Source: Pseudaquidulcibacter sp964443435 (GTDB taxonomy: Bacteria; Pseudomonadota; Alphaproteobacteria; Caulobacterales; Aquidulcibacteraceae). Taken from it: DNA of 33,073 bases. How positions within the stretch are numbered: the stretch's first letter is position 1; each line of letters starts with the position of its first letter. The notes under the pieces are model-generated. The model saw nothing but the letters and a program-made list of their open reading frames with translations, was not told the DNA's origin and did not search any database. The DNA is taken from the NCBI GenBank assembly GCA_964443435.1, contig CAYUCW010000021.1, positions 1-33,073 of the forward strand, read 5' to 3'. Below, piece by piece: positions 25,074 to 33,051 of this stretch. The translations under genes and the position numbers were made by a program.

Positions 25074-26063
25074 TCACAGTTTATTTATGACTATTTTCTT
25101 TTCTGAATCTGTTTTTAATTCATTGGCAATAGAAAAATCAAAGGCATCGGCCGAGATTTCAAACACATCACCGTCAATTGTCTTAAAGCCGTCAGCAAAT
25201 GAAGCTGTCGCAGTGCCAAAGAAATGAACATGGAAATCACCCGAAACACGGAAAAGATCATATTTAAAATGGTGATATTCAAGGTTTGCAATTGTATGAG
25301 ACATATTATCTTCACCAGATAAGAAGCCCTTTTCCCAGACAATTTTGCCATCTCTTCTTATTGCCGATTTGCCAGTAATATGATTTGGCAATTCACCTGT
25401 TATAAGTTCAAAGCCAATTGATGCCACCCTAAGCTTTGAATGGGCAAGCCATAGATAATTACCTTTTTCAACAATATGGTCCGAAAACTCATTTGCCAAT
25501 GCAAAGCCAAGCCTATTAACCGAGCCATTCTCGCCGATAAAATAAATGCCGGCTATTTCTGGCTCTTCGCCACCATCAAGTGCAAATGAAGGGCTTAATA
25601 AAGGATTGTTTAATTCAACTAAATTATGGCCATTGCCTTTATAAAACCATTCAGGCTGCGCACCAATTTCACCGGCTTTAGGTTTCCCATTTTCAAGACC
25701 CATATTAAACATGCGCATTGAATCAGTAAGCGCCGCAGGATTTTCCTTTGTGGCCTTATGCATTTTATCGCGACCCTCAGCCGAGCCAAGATGCGTTAAG
25801 CCAGTGCCTGTTAAATGAATATGGGTTGGATCTTCATGATTAATAATTGGAAGAATATTACCATTTTTTGCTAATTCTTCTATATTAACAATTTCACCCA
25901 AACCAAGTTCATTTGCCACAGCTTCTAGTGATTTTGATTTAGAAATTGCAATATTTGCAAGTTCCATAATATTCTTAACACCAGAAATTATTTTATAATC
26001 GTCTGAAACTTTACCAGCTAAGGCAAATTCACCATTATTTGTTTTAATATTTATTAAATGCAA
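25074..26063 (-). CDS. araD1: AraD1/GguC-type FAH-fold sugar-acid dehydratase
   Basis: A 329-residue fumarylacetoacetate hydrolase-fold enzyme of the AraD1/GguC group, associated with L-2-keto-3-deoxyarabonate breakdown in non-phosphorylative arabinose pathways. Group features are LTGTGLTHLGSAEGRD (84-99), EEPEIAGIYFIG (167-178, acidic metal ligands), RLGFALANEFSDH (184-196) and LAHSKLR (206-212). The start is TTG 26063: GAGG sits eight bases before it and the protein then opens MHLINIKTNNGEFAL like its relatives. The longer reading from TTG 26096 would translate through the operator. It is first in a two-gene operon with the exported GH51. Activity is by family and by the dehydratase nearby, not shown directly. 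Confidence 0.82.
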   Translation of the reverse strand: MHLINIKTNNGEFALAGKVSDDYKIISGVKNIMELANIAISKSKSLEAVANELGLGEIVNIEELAKNGNILPIINHEDPTHIHLTGTGLTHLGSAEGRDKMHKATKENPAALTDSMRMFNMGLENGKPKAGEIGAQPEWFYKGNGHNLVELNNPLLSPSFALDGGEEPEIAGIYFIGENGSVNRLGFALANEFSDHIVEKGNYLWLAHSKLRVASIGFELITGELPNHITGKSAIRRDGKIVWEKGFLSGEDNMSHTIANLEYHHFKYDLFRVSGDFHVHFFGTATASFADGFKTIDGDVFEISADAFDFSIANELKTDSEKKIVINKL

Positions 26064-26079
26064 TTTATTATCCTCTAAC

Positions 26080-26116
26080 TTGTCAGACAAATACAAAATT
26101 CAATCAAGTTTTGCAA
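26080..26116 (-). promoter_or_regulatory. Operator and candidate promoter of the araD1-GH51 operon
   Basis: TTGTCAGACAA (26080-26090 on the plus strand) is a perfect 11-bp palindrome, ending 17 bases before the TTG start of araD1. On the minus strand TTGCAA (26116-26111) and TATTTG (26093-26088) are 17 bp apart; the operator covers the -10 and the start point. The -10 is weak, the operator is strong. Confidence 0.55.
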
Positions 26117-26176
26117 TCTCTTTTAACGATTATACCTGAAATTATACTTATACAATAATCCCGTTTTATCCATTGA

Positions 26177-27394
26177 TTATTTTATTAATTTAAAACTTCC
26201 AGCCGTTTCTTTTGAAAAGAAAGACCAGTCAGATGGCGATAAATTAATACTTCCGATTTTAGAGTCTTTAACTGAATTACTTGCAAGACCTTTTAAGAAG
26301 CGCGTTGTTAAAACCCCTGCGCCACCAAATACAATTACACCATTATTGCCGCCTTTAATTTCACCCTTATCATTTGCGCTTAGTTTAATTCCGCCTGAAC
26401 CTGTCATATTTGCAAAGCTATATTCAGGACTTATTGAAATTGTAGTAGTACCTTCATTAGATCTTAATACTGATGCATATGCAGATCCTAAATTAATCAT
26501 TCCCGAATCCACGGCCACCGCAGGATAGAAAATCTGATTATCGGTAGAAGTACAATCCCAAGCAATCACATTTGTCCCTGGCTTGGTTAAAAACGCAAAA
26601 ATATCGGCGCAAATGCTTGTTCCATTCCCAAGAGTTCCGTTTGACCTAAAAGACCAATTTTGATCCGCAGAATTATTGCAGTTTTTAAGCACTAAAGGTG
26701 AGCCTTTAGTATTACTTGCAAGACATTTTGAACCATTTGTAATTTGACCCGCACTACCATTTGCAAATTTTAATTTCTGATTATTTGAAGTATCACAATT
26801 ATTAATGATAATCGTACCGTTTAAAGTTGCTTCTAAACATTGTCCCTGCGCGAAATATGAAGCTATGACCGATGTCCCGATTATATTTATTTCAGCGGCA
26901 TTTGCACCCATTTTACTTAAATCATTAGTTACCAATGTAACTCTCTTAGGGAAAAATTTTTGATTTTCAGTGGCAGTACATTCCCATGCAATAACAGGCG
27001 TTCCAACATCAGATTTGAAGTTTAAAATATCAACACAATCATCTTTTAAATTACTCATTGTGCCATTTTCATTAAATCCCCAATCTTGAGATTCAAGTTT
27101 TTGACATTCTTGCAATAATAATGGCTCACCGCGACGCGTTACATCTACGCATTTGCCTTTATGTTGTAATTGCCCGTGATCGAGTTCTGAAAAGCTAAGA
27201 TTCTGTTCAGGCTTGCCACTACATTTAGCAATTACTAAAATATTATCACCATTAACTTCTAAACAGAAATCAGAAACAAAATTAGTTCCAACCGACATTT
27301 GCGTTGTTTTAGTTTTAACATCTGTTTGGGCATAAGCATTGCTTCCCAATAAGCCAAGTATAAATGTAAAAATTAGCACTAATTTAAGTTTCAT
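26177..27394 (-). CDS. Exported double ricin-B lectin with unknown C-terminal domain
   Basis: A 405-residue exported protein with a Sec signal (cleavage near AYA-QT, residue 22). It has two complete ricin-B beta-trefoils (CBM13-like). The first has cysteine pairs 44/58, 82/97 and 120/139; the second has 186/200, 224/239 and 262/281. Each subdomain carries a Q-x-(W/F/L) signature, clearest at Gln103-Asp-Trp105 and Gln245-Asn-Trp247. Residues about 296-405 form a further Gly/Ser-rich beta-predicted domain that I do not recognise. No catalytic domain is present. Operator copies lie in its promoter and leader, placing it with the arabinan genes. A role in holding arabinan or pectin near the cell is inference. 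Confidence 0.8.
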   Translation of the reverse strand: MKLKLVLIFTFILGLLGSNAYAQTDVKTKTTQMSVGTNFVSDFCLEVNGDNILVIAKCSGKPEQNLSFSELDHGQLQHKGKCVDVTRRGEPLLLQECQKLESQDWGFNENGTMSNLKDDCVDILNFKSDVGTPVIAWECTATENQKFFPKRVTLVTNDLSKMGANAAEINIIGTSVIASYFAQGQCLEATLNGTIIINNCDTSNNQKLKFANGSAGQITNGSKCLASNTKGSPLVLKNCNNSADQNWSFRSNGTLGNGTSICADIFAFLTKPGTNVIAWDCTSTDNQIFYPAVAVDSGMINLGSAYASVLRSNEGTTTISISPEYSFANMTGSGGIKLSANDKGEIKGGNNGVIVFGGAGVLTTRFLKGLASNSVKDSKIGSINLSPSDWSFFSKETAGSFKLIK

Positions 27395-27424
27395 AACTCA
27401 CTTCCCTGCTTTTAATTTAATATT

Positions 27425-27435
27425 ACCTCAGACAA
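27425..27435. promoter_or_regulatory. Operator half-site in the lectin gene leader
   Basis: ACCTCAGACAA matches 7 of the 10 specified bases of the operator palindrome, with one intact half, and lies 31 bp before the lectin ATG. The shared CTCAGACAA core is identical to that at 13578-13586. It is about 95 bp from the perfect site at 27520. Confidence 0.35.
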
Positions 27436-27501
27436 ATAAACCTTGTCCTTTGTATATTTTTAGTATTTTTGTATGGTTATAAGCGAAATTAATTAAATTA
27501 C

Positions 27502-27530
27502 AATATATTTTTTTATATATTGTCTGACAA
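27502..27530 (-). promoter_or_regulatory. Promoter with overlapping operator, lectin gene
   Basis: On the minus strand TTGTCA (27530-27525, 5/6 to the -35 consensus) and TATATT (27507-27502) are 17 bp apart. The -35 is part of a perfect operator palindrome TTGTCTGACAA (27520-27530, plus-strand reading). The predicted transcript has a leader of about 100 bases before the lectin ATG, which has GGGAAGTGAG as ribosome site. Confidence 0.6.
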
Positions 27531-27544
27531 ATAAAATGCTATAC

Positions 27545-27570
27545 AAAAAAGCCGCCCCTAAAGGCGGCTT
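27545..27570 (-). terminator. Terminator after the arabonate dehydratase
   Basis: On the minus strand GCCGCC and GGCGGC (27568-27563 and 27556-27551) pair over a 6-base loop and are followed by TTTTTT. It starts 22 bases after the dehydratase stop codon and insulates it from the lectin gene, whose promoter is just downstream. Confidence 0.88.
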
Positions 27571-27591
27571 TTCAATAAAACTTTTATCAAT

Positions 27592-29394
27592 CTAATGATT
27601 ATCGCGTGGCAGTCCGTGGGTTTGAGCTATCCTTTGATACGATACCGCTTCTTCAAGACAAGCACCGCTACCCATTTGACCAACAGAATTTCTTTGCATT
27701 TCTTGCCAAGGCGTTTGGCTTGCTGGGAATTTAAAGCCGCCAGCCGCTTCAAGTGCTTGACGTCTTGTTGCGATTTCTTCATCGGAAATAAGCATATTAA
27801 CTTGGTTGAGATTAAGATCAACGCGTACCATATCACCAGTTTTAAGAATGGCTAAATTACCGCCTGCTGCCGCTTCAGGAGAAGCATTAAGAATAGAAGG
27901 TGAGCCCGAAGTACCCGATTGACGGCCATCGCCAATACAAGCAAGCGAATGCACGCCCTTTTTAAGCAAATAATTAGGTGGGCGCATATTAACAACTTCG
28001 GCCGCACCAGGGTAGCCAATCGGCCCCGCACCGCGCATGAATAATATACAAGTTTCATCAATATTAAGCGCTTCATTATCAATATTATGATGATAATCTT
28101 CTGGGCCGTCAAAAACTATCGCACGGCCTTCAAATGCCATAGGATCTTCTGGATTATTTAAATATCTTTGTTTGAATTCTTCACTTATGACGCTTATTTT
28201 CATAACCGCTGAATCAAATAAATTACCTGATAAAACTCTGAAACCTGCACGCTCTTTGATTGGGGTGTCATAAGGTTTGATTACATTAGTGTCTTCAATT
28301 TCTGCATTTTTGCAATTTTCACCTATGGTTTTGCCATTCACAGTCAAAGCATTTTCATTAATAAGGCCTTTGCCCATTAATTCACGTACTACCGCAGGAA
28401 CACCGCCGGCATGGTGATAATCTTCGCCAAGATATTCACCCGCAGGCATAAGATTAACTAAAAGCGGCACTTCTTCACCGAATTTTTGCCATTCTTCAAC
28501 TTTTAAATCGACACCAATATGACGCGCCAAAGCATTTAAATGGATAGGTGCATTAGTTGAACCGCCAATTGCCGAATTAACGCGAATTGCATTTATAAAG
28601 GCATCTTTAGTTAAAATATCAGAAGGCTTTAAATCTTCATAAGCCATTTCAACAATACGTTTACCAGTTAAATAAGAAATTTCTTGTCTATCACGATGTG
28701 GCGCAGGGATAGCCGCAGAACCCGGTAATTGCATGCCCAAAGCTTCTGCAAGACTATTCATAGTGGTCGCAGTTCCCATTGTATTACAATAACCAGTTGA
28801 TGGTGCCGATGAAGCCACAAGTTTAATAAAGCCTTGATAATCAATCTCGCCCGCTGCCAAAAGCTCACGAGCTTTCCAAACAATAGTGCCAGAGCCAGTA
28901 CGCTGTCCTTTATACCAACCATTTAACATTGGACCGACAGAAAGTGCGATTGCCGGAATATTAACCGTTGCCGCCGCCATTAAGCATGCAGGGGTAGTTT
29001 TATCGCAACCAATTGTAAGAACCACGCCATCAAGCGGATAGCCATATAAAACTTCTACTAAGGCCAAATAAGCAAGGTTTCTATCAAGACCTGCGGTTGG
29101 ACGCTTACCAGTTTCTTGAATTGGGTGAACCGGGAATTCAATAGGAATACCGCCAGCTTCACGGATACCATCGCGCACTCTATCGGCAAGCACTAAATGG
29201 TGGCGATTACAAGGTGATAAATCTGAACCTGTTTGGGCAATACCAATAATAGGCTTGCCAGACTGTAACTCTTCTAAAGATAATCCAAAATTCATATATC
29301 TTTCAAGATATAGCGCAGTCATATCGACATTTTCAGGATTATCAAACCAAGCTCTTGAGCGGAACGGAACTTTAGGGGTCTTTTTTTCAGTCAT
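27592..29394 (-). CDS. araC: IlvD/Edd-family dehydratase, probable L-arabonate dehydratase
   Basis: A 600-residue Fe-S dehydratase of the IlvD/Edd family; sugar-acid members convert L-arabonate to L-2-keto-3-deoxyarabonate. Cluster cysteines are Cys62 (LSPCNRHH), Cys130 (TIGCDKTTPAC) and Cys203 (GYCNTMG). Lys132 next to the magnesium-ligand Asp131 fits the active-site pattern known in the family. SGTSGSPSIL near residues 481-492 supplies the probable catalytic serine. Length suits the sugar-acid branch, slightly longer than IlvD. Arabonate is preferred from context (AraD1 homologue, two GH51s), but xylonate or a related acid is possible. The ATG has no visible Shine-Dalgarno and follows a 28-codon ORF by 23 bases. 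Cytoplasmic. Confidence 0.83.
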   Translation of the reverse strand: MTEKKTPKVPFRSRAWFDNPENVDMTALYLERYMNFGLSLEELQSGKPIIGIAQTGSDLSPCNRHHLVLADRVRDGIREAGGIPIEFPVHPIQETGKRPTAGLDRNLAYLALVEVLYGYPLDGVVLTIGCDKTTPACLMAAATVNIPAIALSVGPMLNGWYKGQRTGSGTIVWKARELLAAGEIDYQGFIKLVASSAPSTGYCNTMGTATTMNSLAEALGMQLPGSAAIPAPHRDRQEISYLTGKRIVEMAYEDLKPSDILTKDAFINAIRVNSAIGGSTNAPIHLNALARHIGVDLKVEEWQKFGEEVPLLVNLMPAGEYLGEDYHHAGGVPAVVRELMGKGLINENALTVNGKTIGENCKNAEIEDTNVIKPYDTPIKERAGFRVLSGNLFDSAVMKISVISEEFKQRYLNNPEDPMAFEGRAIVFDGPEDYHHNIDNEALNIDETCILFMRGAGPIGYPGAAEVVNMRPPNYLLKKGVHSLACIGDGRQSGTSGSPSILNASPEAAAGGNLAILKTGDMVRVDLNLNQVNMLISDEEIATRRQALEAAGGFKFPASQTPWQEMQRNSVGQMGSGACLEEAVSYQRIAQTHGLPRDNH

Positions 29395-29417
29395 TATAAA
29401 TTGTTTCGTATTTAGGT

Positions 29418-29504
29418 TTAGTTGATCTTAATAATTGTATCGTAATTAAATGTTTGAGTAGTTACAGAAACTTGTTCCATATTCGCAATGGCAAACAACA
29501 GCAT
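29418..29504 (-). CDS. Putative 28-residue small ORF / leader peptide
   Basis: An ATG at 29504 is preceded by GAGGGGG with a five-base gap, one of the better ribosome sites in the window. It opens 28 codons, beginning MLLFAIANMEQVS and ending TIIKIN, then TAA. The stop is 23 bases before the dehydratase ATG, which has no ribosome site of its own, and the two frames differ. It may be a leader peptide coupling translation to the dehydratase, or a real small protein. I do not recognise the peptide, and conservation is untested. Confidence 0.4.
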   Translation of the reverse strand: MLLFAIANMEQVSVTTQTFNYDTIIKIN

Positions 29505-29764
29505 TATGTCCCCCTCATTATATTAATTGCTTTGTAAAAAGTAGTAAAACATATATTTTAATTAAGTATTACAAATAAACGTAAAAAATAAATCAGACAA
29601 TAGAGAATATCTTTTTTTTTAACTTATTTACAGAAGTTTTTAAGTAAAAAAAGATAATAGAAAAATTAAAATATAATTTTTAGAAATAATTCCAATAAAA
29701 TTATAAAAGCACTACTTGAAATTTATTTTATTGTATTGTTTACTGATTAAAAACTGGAAACAAT
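29505..29764. other. AT-rich divergent intergenic region
   Basis: The rest of the 370-bp gap between the dehydratase and the divergent DUF3857 gene is very AT-rich, with a run of ten T residues near 29612. Apart from the small ORF's ribosome site at 29510-29516 and the partial operator at 29590, I see no convincing promoter pair, hairpin or RNA gene. Confidence 0.5.
29590..29600. promoter_or_regulatory. Partial operator upstream of the dehydratase
   Basis: AAATCAGACAA matches 7 of 10 specified bases of TTGTCNGACAA, with one intact half; the minus-strand reading is TTGTCTGATTT. It is about 195 bp before the dehydratase ATG and about 86 bp before the small ORF, at a plausible promoter distance from the latter. 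Confidence 0.35.
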
Positions 29765-31720
29765 GTGCATAAAAAATTTTCTTTTAAACAAAAAAATAAA
29801 TGGGTAATTGAGAGAAGTTGGAACGACACACAAGAGCCATTAACTTATAAATTACTATATGATAGACAATTTAGTGAACTTGGCGAAGAACATGAAGAAT
29901 ATATTAGATGGGTCGAAAAAGCTATAAATAGCACCGTTCTTGAAGAAATTGCGCAAGTAAATCTTATATTTAATCCTAGCTTTGAGCATTTATGCGTTCA
30001 CCATATAAGGGTATTCCGCAATGACACTTTAATTTGGCAAGCCCAAGAAGAAGATTTCGAAATTTTTAGACGCGAACGTAATATTGAAAAACGTATTTAT
30101 GACGGATGCTATACTGCCAATTTAATTATTCCTAATTTTCAAACTAATGATATTTTGGACGTTGCATATACTCGTATTGGCTCCCACCCCGTGGCGAAAA
30201 GCTTTATAGATACAACAATCGTCTTTAATTATGGCATTAAAGAACAAAAAATGCATTATAGATTATTATTAAAAAATGCGACTGAATTAAATTTTTATAA
30301 AATTAATAATCCTATAGAACCGATTATTACTGAATATTCTGATTATAAAGAATATTATTGGAAGGTAGAAGACACAAAAATTATTGAAAGCGAATATAAT
30401 TCGCCGCCAAGTTATTATTCAAATGATTTTATTTTTGTCGCGACAAAAGCGGAGTGGTCAGACATAGCAGATATTTTTCGAGAGAATTATATACTTAATG
30501 ACGAAATTCCAAACGAATTAATTGAAATCTTAAATGATCTAAAACTTAGATATAAATATAATAAGCAATTATGCCTTGAAACAATTAAATATGTCCAGAA
30601 TTCAATTCGTTATCTTGCAATTTCGATTGGCGAAGCTGGCTTTATTCCAAGAAGATTAACGGATATTTGGAATACAAAATATGGTGATTGCAAAGAAAAA
30701 TCTTTGCTTTTGGTATATTGTTTAAAATATCTTGGTTTTGACGCCGCACCTGCACTTGTTAATACAAGTACAAAAGAAGAGCTTAGCAAAATTATACCAA
30801 GGCTTTATGCCTTTAATCATTGCATTGTGCGCGTAAAAATAAATGATGAAATTTCTTATTTTGACCCGACAACTACTGATCAAGAAGGTAATTGGGAATG
30901 CTTTATGCGCCCATATTTTTCTAATGCGCTTCCATTAATTGAAAACGCAACCATTGAAGCAATACCAATTAATAAAGGCCTTACAGAAATTGAAGCTTAT
31001 GAAGTTTGGGATTTTGAGCATTCAAAAACAGGAGTTCAAGTTAAATTCCATATAAAGACATTTTGGCGTGACTATATGGCAATTAATCTTAGGACTGATT
31101 TAACCAGAAAATCAAAAGAAGCCATAAGTAATAATTATAAAGAATATTATGAAAATAAATATGGGCCTTTAAAAAATACTCAAGAAACCAGCTTTATCGA
31201 AAATAAAGATAAAGATGAATTTGAAATTAATGAATATTATGAATTTGAAAAGCCTTTAAAATACTCATCTGATCATTCTAAAACTCAATTTTTTTGGAAT
31301 CCTGAAGAATATTTGCCAGACTTTATTATTGATACTGACAAGACACGTGTTTCACCTTTTTATCTTGGCTTTGAAAGACATAAGCATAGAGAAGCAATTT
31401 TTAATATGGCTTGGCCACATTCTATTGATGGATTTATTTTAAATATTAAAGAAGAAAAATGGCAGGCCTCTTATTTTTGGGAAGTACCAAAGCCAAATCA
31501 ACTTATTGTGAAGCATGACTTTAAATGTAGTGGCGGCGTAATTGAAGTGGATCAACTAGCCAATTTCATTAAACAAGTAGAAAAATGCCGACAAAATAAT
31601 GGCGTTGGTTTTCTTATTCCTTCACATAGCAATAAATTTTTAAATTATTTACAAACTAATTGGCCTATACTTATTCCAACTTTTATTTTTCTAACTATTT
31701 ATTTTTTATATGGACGATGA
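29765..31720 (+). CDS. DUF3857 / transglutaminase-like protein with C-terminal anchor
   Basis: A 651-residue protein with an N-terminal DUF3857 region (about 50-220), a transglutaminase-like cysteine protease fold (about 255-375) and a C-terminal beta-rich DUF3858-like region. The triad is complete: Cys309 (KYGDCKEKS), His352 (FNHCIVRV) and Asp367 (YFDPTT). One hydrophobic helix closes the protein (residues about 630-648, PILIPTFIFLTIYFLYG). There is no N-terminal signal peptide, unlike many DUF3857 proteins, so it may be tail-anchored with the catalytic part inside. The start is GTG 29765 with GGAAA upstream. Family members are common in bacteria but the substrate is unknown. It appears unrelated to the sugar genes. 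Confidence 0.82.
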   Translation: MHKKFSFKQKNKWVIERSWNDTQEPLTYKLLYDRQFSELGEEHEEYIRWVEKAINSTVLEEIAQVNLIFNPSFEHLCVHHIRVFRNDTLIWQAQEEDFEIFRRERNIEKRIYDGCYTANLIIPNFQTNDILDVAYTRIGSHPVAKSFIDTTIVFNYGIKEQKMHYRLLLKNATELNFYKINNPIEPIITEYSDYKEYYWKVEDTKIIESEYNSPPSYYSNDFIFVATKAEWSDIADIFRENYILNDEIPNELIEILNDLKLRYKYNKQLCLETIKYVQNSIRYLAISIGEAGFIPRRLTDIWNTKYGDCKEKSLLLVYCLKYLGFDAAPALVNTSTKEELSKIIPRLYAFNHCIVRVKINDEISYFDPTTTDQEGNWECFMRPYFSNALPLIENATIEAIPINKGLTEIEAYEVWDFEHSKTGVQVKFHIKTFWRDYMAINLRTDLTRKSKEAISNNYKEYYENKYGPLKNTQETSFIENKDKDEFEINEYYEFEKPLKYSSDHSKTQFFWNPEEYLPDFIIDTDKTRVSPFYLGFERHKHREAIFNMAWPHSIDGFILNIKEEKWQASYFWEVPKPNQLIVKHDFKCSGGVIEVDQLANFIKQVEKCRQNNGVGFLIPSHSNKFLNYLQTNWPILIPTFIFLTIYFLYGR

Positions 31721-31726
31721 TTTTTA
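31696..31726 (+). repeat. 31-bp direct repeat, copy 1
   Basis: This covers the last eight codons and stop of the DUF3857 gene plus six following bases (encoding the end IYFLYGR). An identical 31-bp string recurs at 33019-33049, 1323 bp away on the same strand, so the two copies bracket the lipoprotein gene. Confidence 0.9.
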
Positions 31727-31764
31727 TTTATTATAGTAAGATATCAAGAAAATAATCGTAGAAA

Positions 31765-32928
31765 ATGAAAAGAATATTTTTCTATTTCGCATTATTCTTG
31801 CATTGTATTTTTGCAATAAGTTGTAATAGCTTATTTAAAAATAATGAAACTATAGTTATTCAACATTATAGGCCTAAAAAACCAAATGCGTTTACGCCTA
31901 TTGTTGATTATGGCAAGTTTCAATATGTTTATAATAATAAAGACGGATATCCCTTAAAAGTAATATTTAATGTTAATGAAATCATTGAGCGTAGAGAATT
32001 TGATGTTGATACACCCTCTGAACACAATATGTCCTTTTCTTATAAAAACTATGCGATTGAGGTTATTGGATGTAATGGACCAAAATTAAATATAGAAAAA
32101 TTTGACTTTCCATCAGAAAAAGAGATTTTCGGTTTTGGTGATAAAACACTAAATTTTATAGAAATAAATTTGAAAAATAATCAAAATGAATGCGATACTC
32201 GCAATTTAGATATTAAATTATTTCTTTCACAGATTTATGGCTTAGGTGACCTTTTATTAAAAGTTGAATATGACAGCGCGCGTGGTTTTTACTGGAAGGC
32301 ATTTGAAGAATCTAACTTTGTTCAAGGAATTCAATGGAAATCTATTGAAACTAATAATAGCAAACCACAAGTAATTCAAAATTCTGAATTAAATAAAAAC
32401 AATGCATCCCTACCCGATACTTTTATTGAAGAGTATATTCTTAGTGATTCCAAACACAGGATTAAAGAAACAAATGAAGATATTAAATATAATTATGAAA
32501 TTAAGATGATAACTGATTTTGAAGAAAATAAAATCGATAAAAATAAAATTATTTCTTCTGTGAAATTATATTCATGTGGCAAAGAAGTAATTAATTTTGA
32601 ATCCAATCAATTTTATAATTATAAAAACTATCATGAACGAATTATTAGCAAATCTAATAAACCAAAATACAGAAAAATTAATAAAGATATGCAATTACAA
32701 AATCTAAATCCAATTATTAGTAACTACAGTCACTATATATCTTATAAAAAAGATGAAGACATTAAATCATGCAATAATGTTGTTAATGGTTTTAGTTATG
32801 GTTTTGGAAATGATGTTATCCTCAATAAAAATTTCGTAAAAAACGAAGATTATTATGAGCTTCTGAACCAAGGCGGCAGCAAAAGAGTCTTATATAGTTT
32901 AGACAAGCCAAATTGGATAATATTTTAA
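31765..32928 (+). CDS. Putative lipoprotein of unknown function
   Basis: A 387-residue protein that I do not recognise. It begins MKRIFFYFALFLHCIFAISC, a lipoprotein-type signal with a plausible lipobox AISC and acylated Cys20. The rest is Asn/Lys/Ile-rich, with predicted beta strands and no transmembrane segment. Cysteines are scattered (near 111, 147, 280 and 344). It follows the DUF3857 gene by 44 bp on the same strand with no terminator visible, so the two may form an operon. It is flanked by 31-bp direct repeats. Base composition looks even more AT-rich than the sugar genes, and codon choice leans strongly to A/T third positions. Confidence 0.65.
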   Translation: MKRIFFYFALFLHCIFAISCNSLFKNNETIVIQHYRPKKPNAFTPIVDYGKFQYVYNNKDGYPLKVIFNVNEIIERREFDVDTPSEHNMSFSYKNYAIEVIGCNGPKLNIEKFDFPSEKEIFGFGDKTLNFIEINLKNNQNECDTRNLDIKLFLSQIYGLGDLLLKVEYDSARGFYWKAFEESNFVQGIQWKSIETNNSKPQVIQNSELNKNNASLPDTFIEEYILSDSKHRIKETNEDIKYNYEIKMITDFEENKIDKNKIISSVKLYSCGKEVINFESNQFYNYKNYHERIISKSNKPKYRKINKDMQLQNLNPIISNYSHYISYKKDEDIKSCNNVVNGFSYGFGNDVILNKNFVKNEDYYELLNQGGSKRVLYSLDKPNWIIF

Positions 32929-33018
32929 AAAGGGAAAAAATATAAGTCTTGTTTCAAAAGAAATGCTTTAATAATTAACCCACTAAAAAGCGATGTTTAT
33001 AGTTGGAATTCTTATCAA

Positions 33019-33049
33019 TATTTATTTTTTATATGGACGATGATTTTTA
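33019..33049 (+). repeat. 31-bp direct repeat, copy 2
   Basis: Identical to 31696-31726. In the frame that matches the DUF3857 C-terminus the upstream bases read a short hydrophobic stretch, KAMFIVGILINIYFLYGR then stop, preceded by stop codons at 32984 and 32972. This resembles the last membrane helix of a decayed DUF3857 paralogue, rather than an intact gene. Confidence 0.85.
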
Positions 33050-33051
33050 AC

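Noticed and set aside
26080..26096. Start of the AraD1-type protein at TTG 26096.
   Set aside because: It would place a perfect operator inside the coding sequence and add 11 residues that the family lacks; TTG 26063 has a ribosome site.
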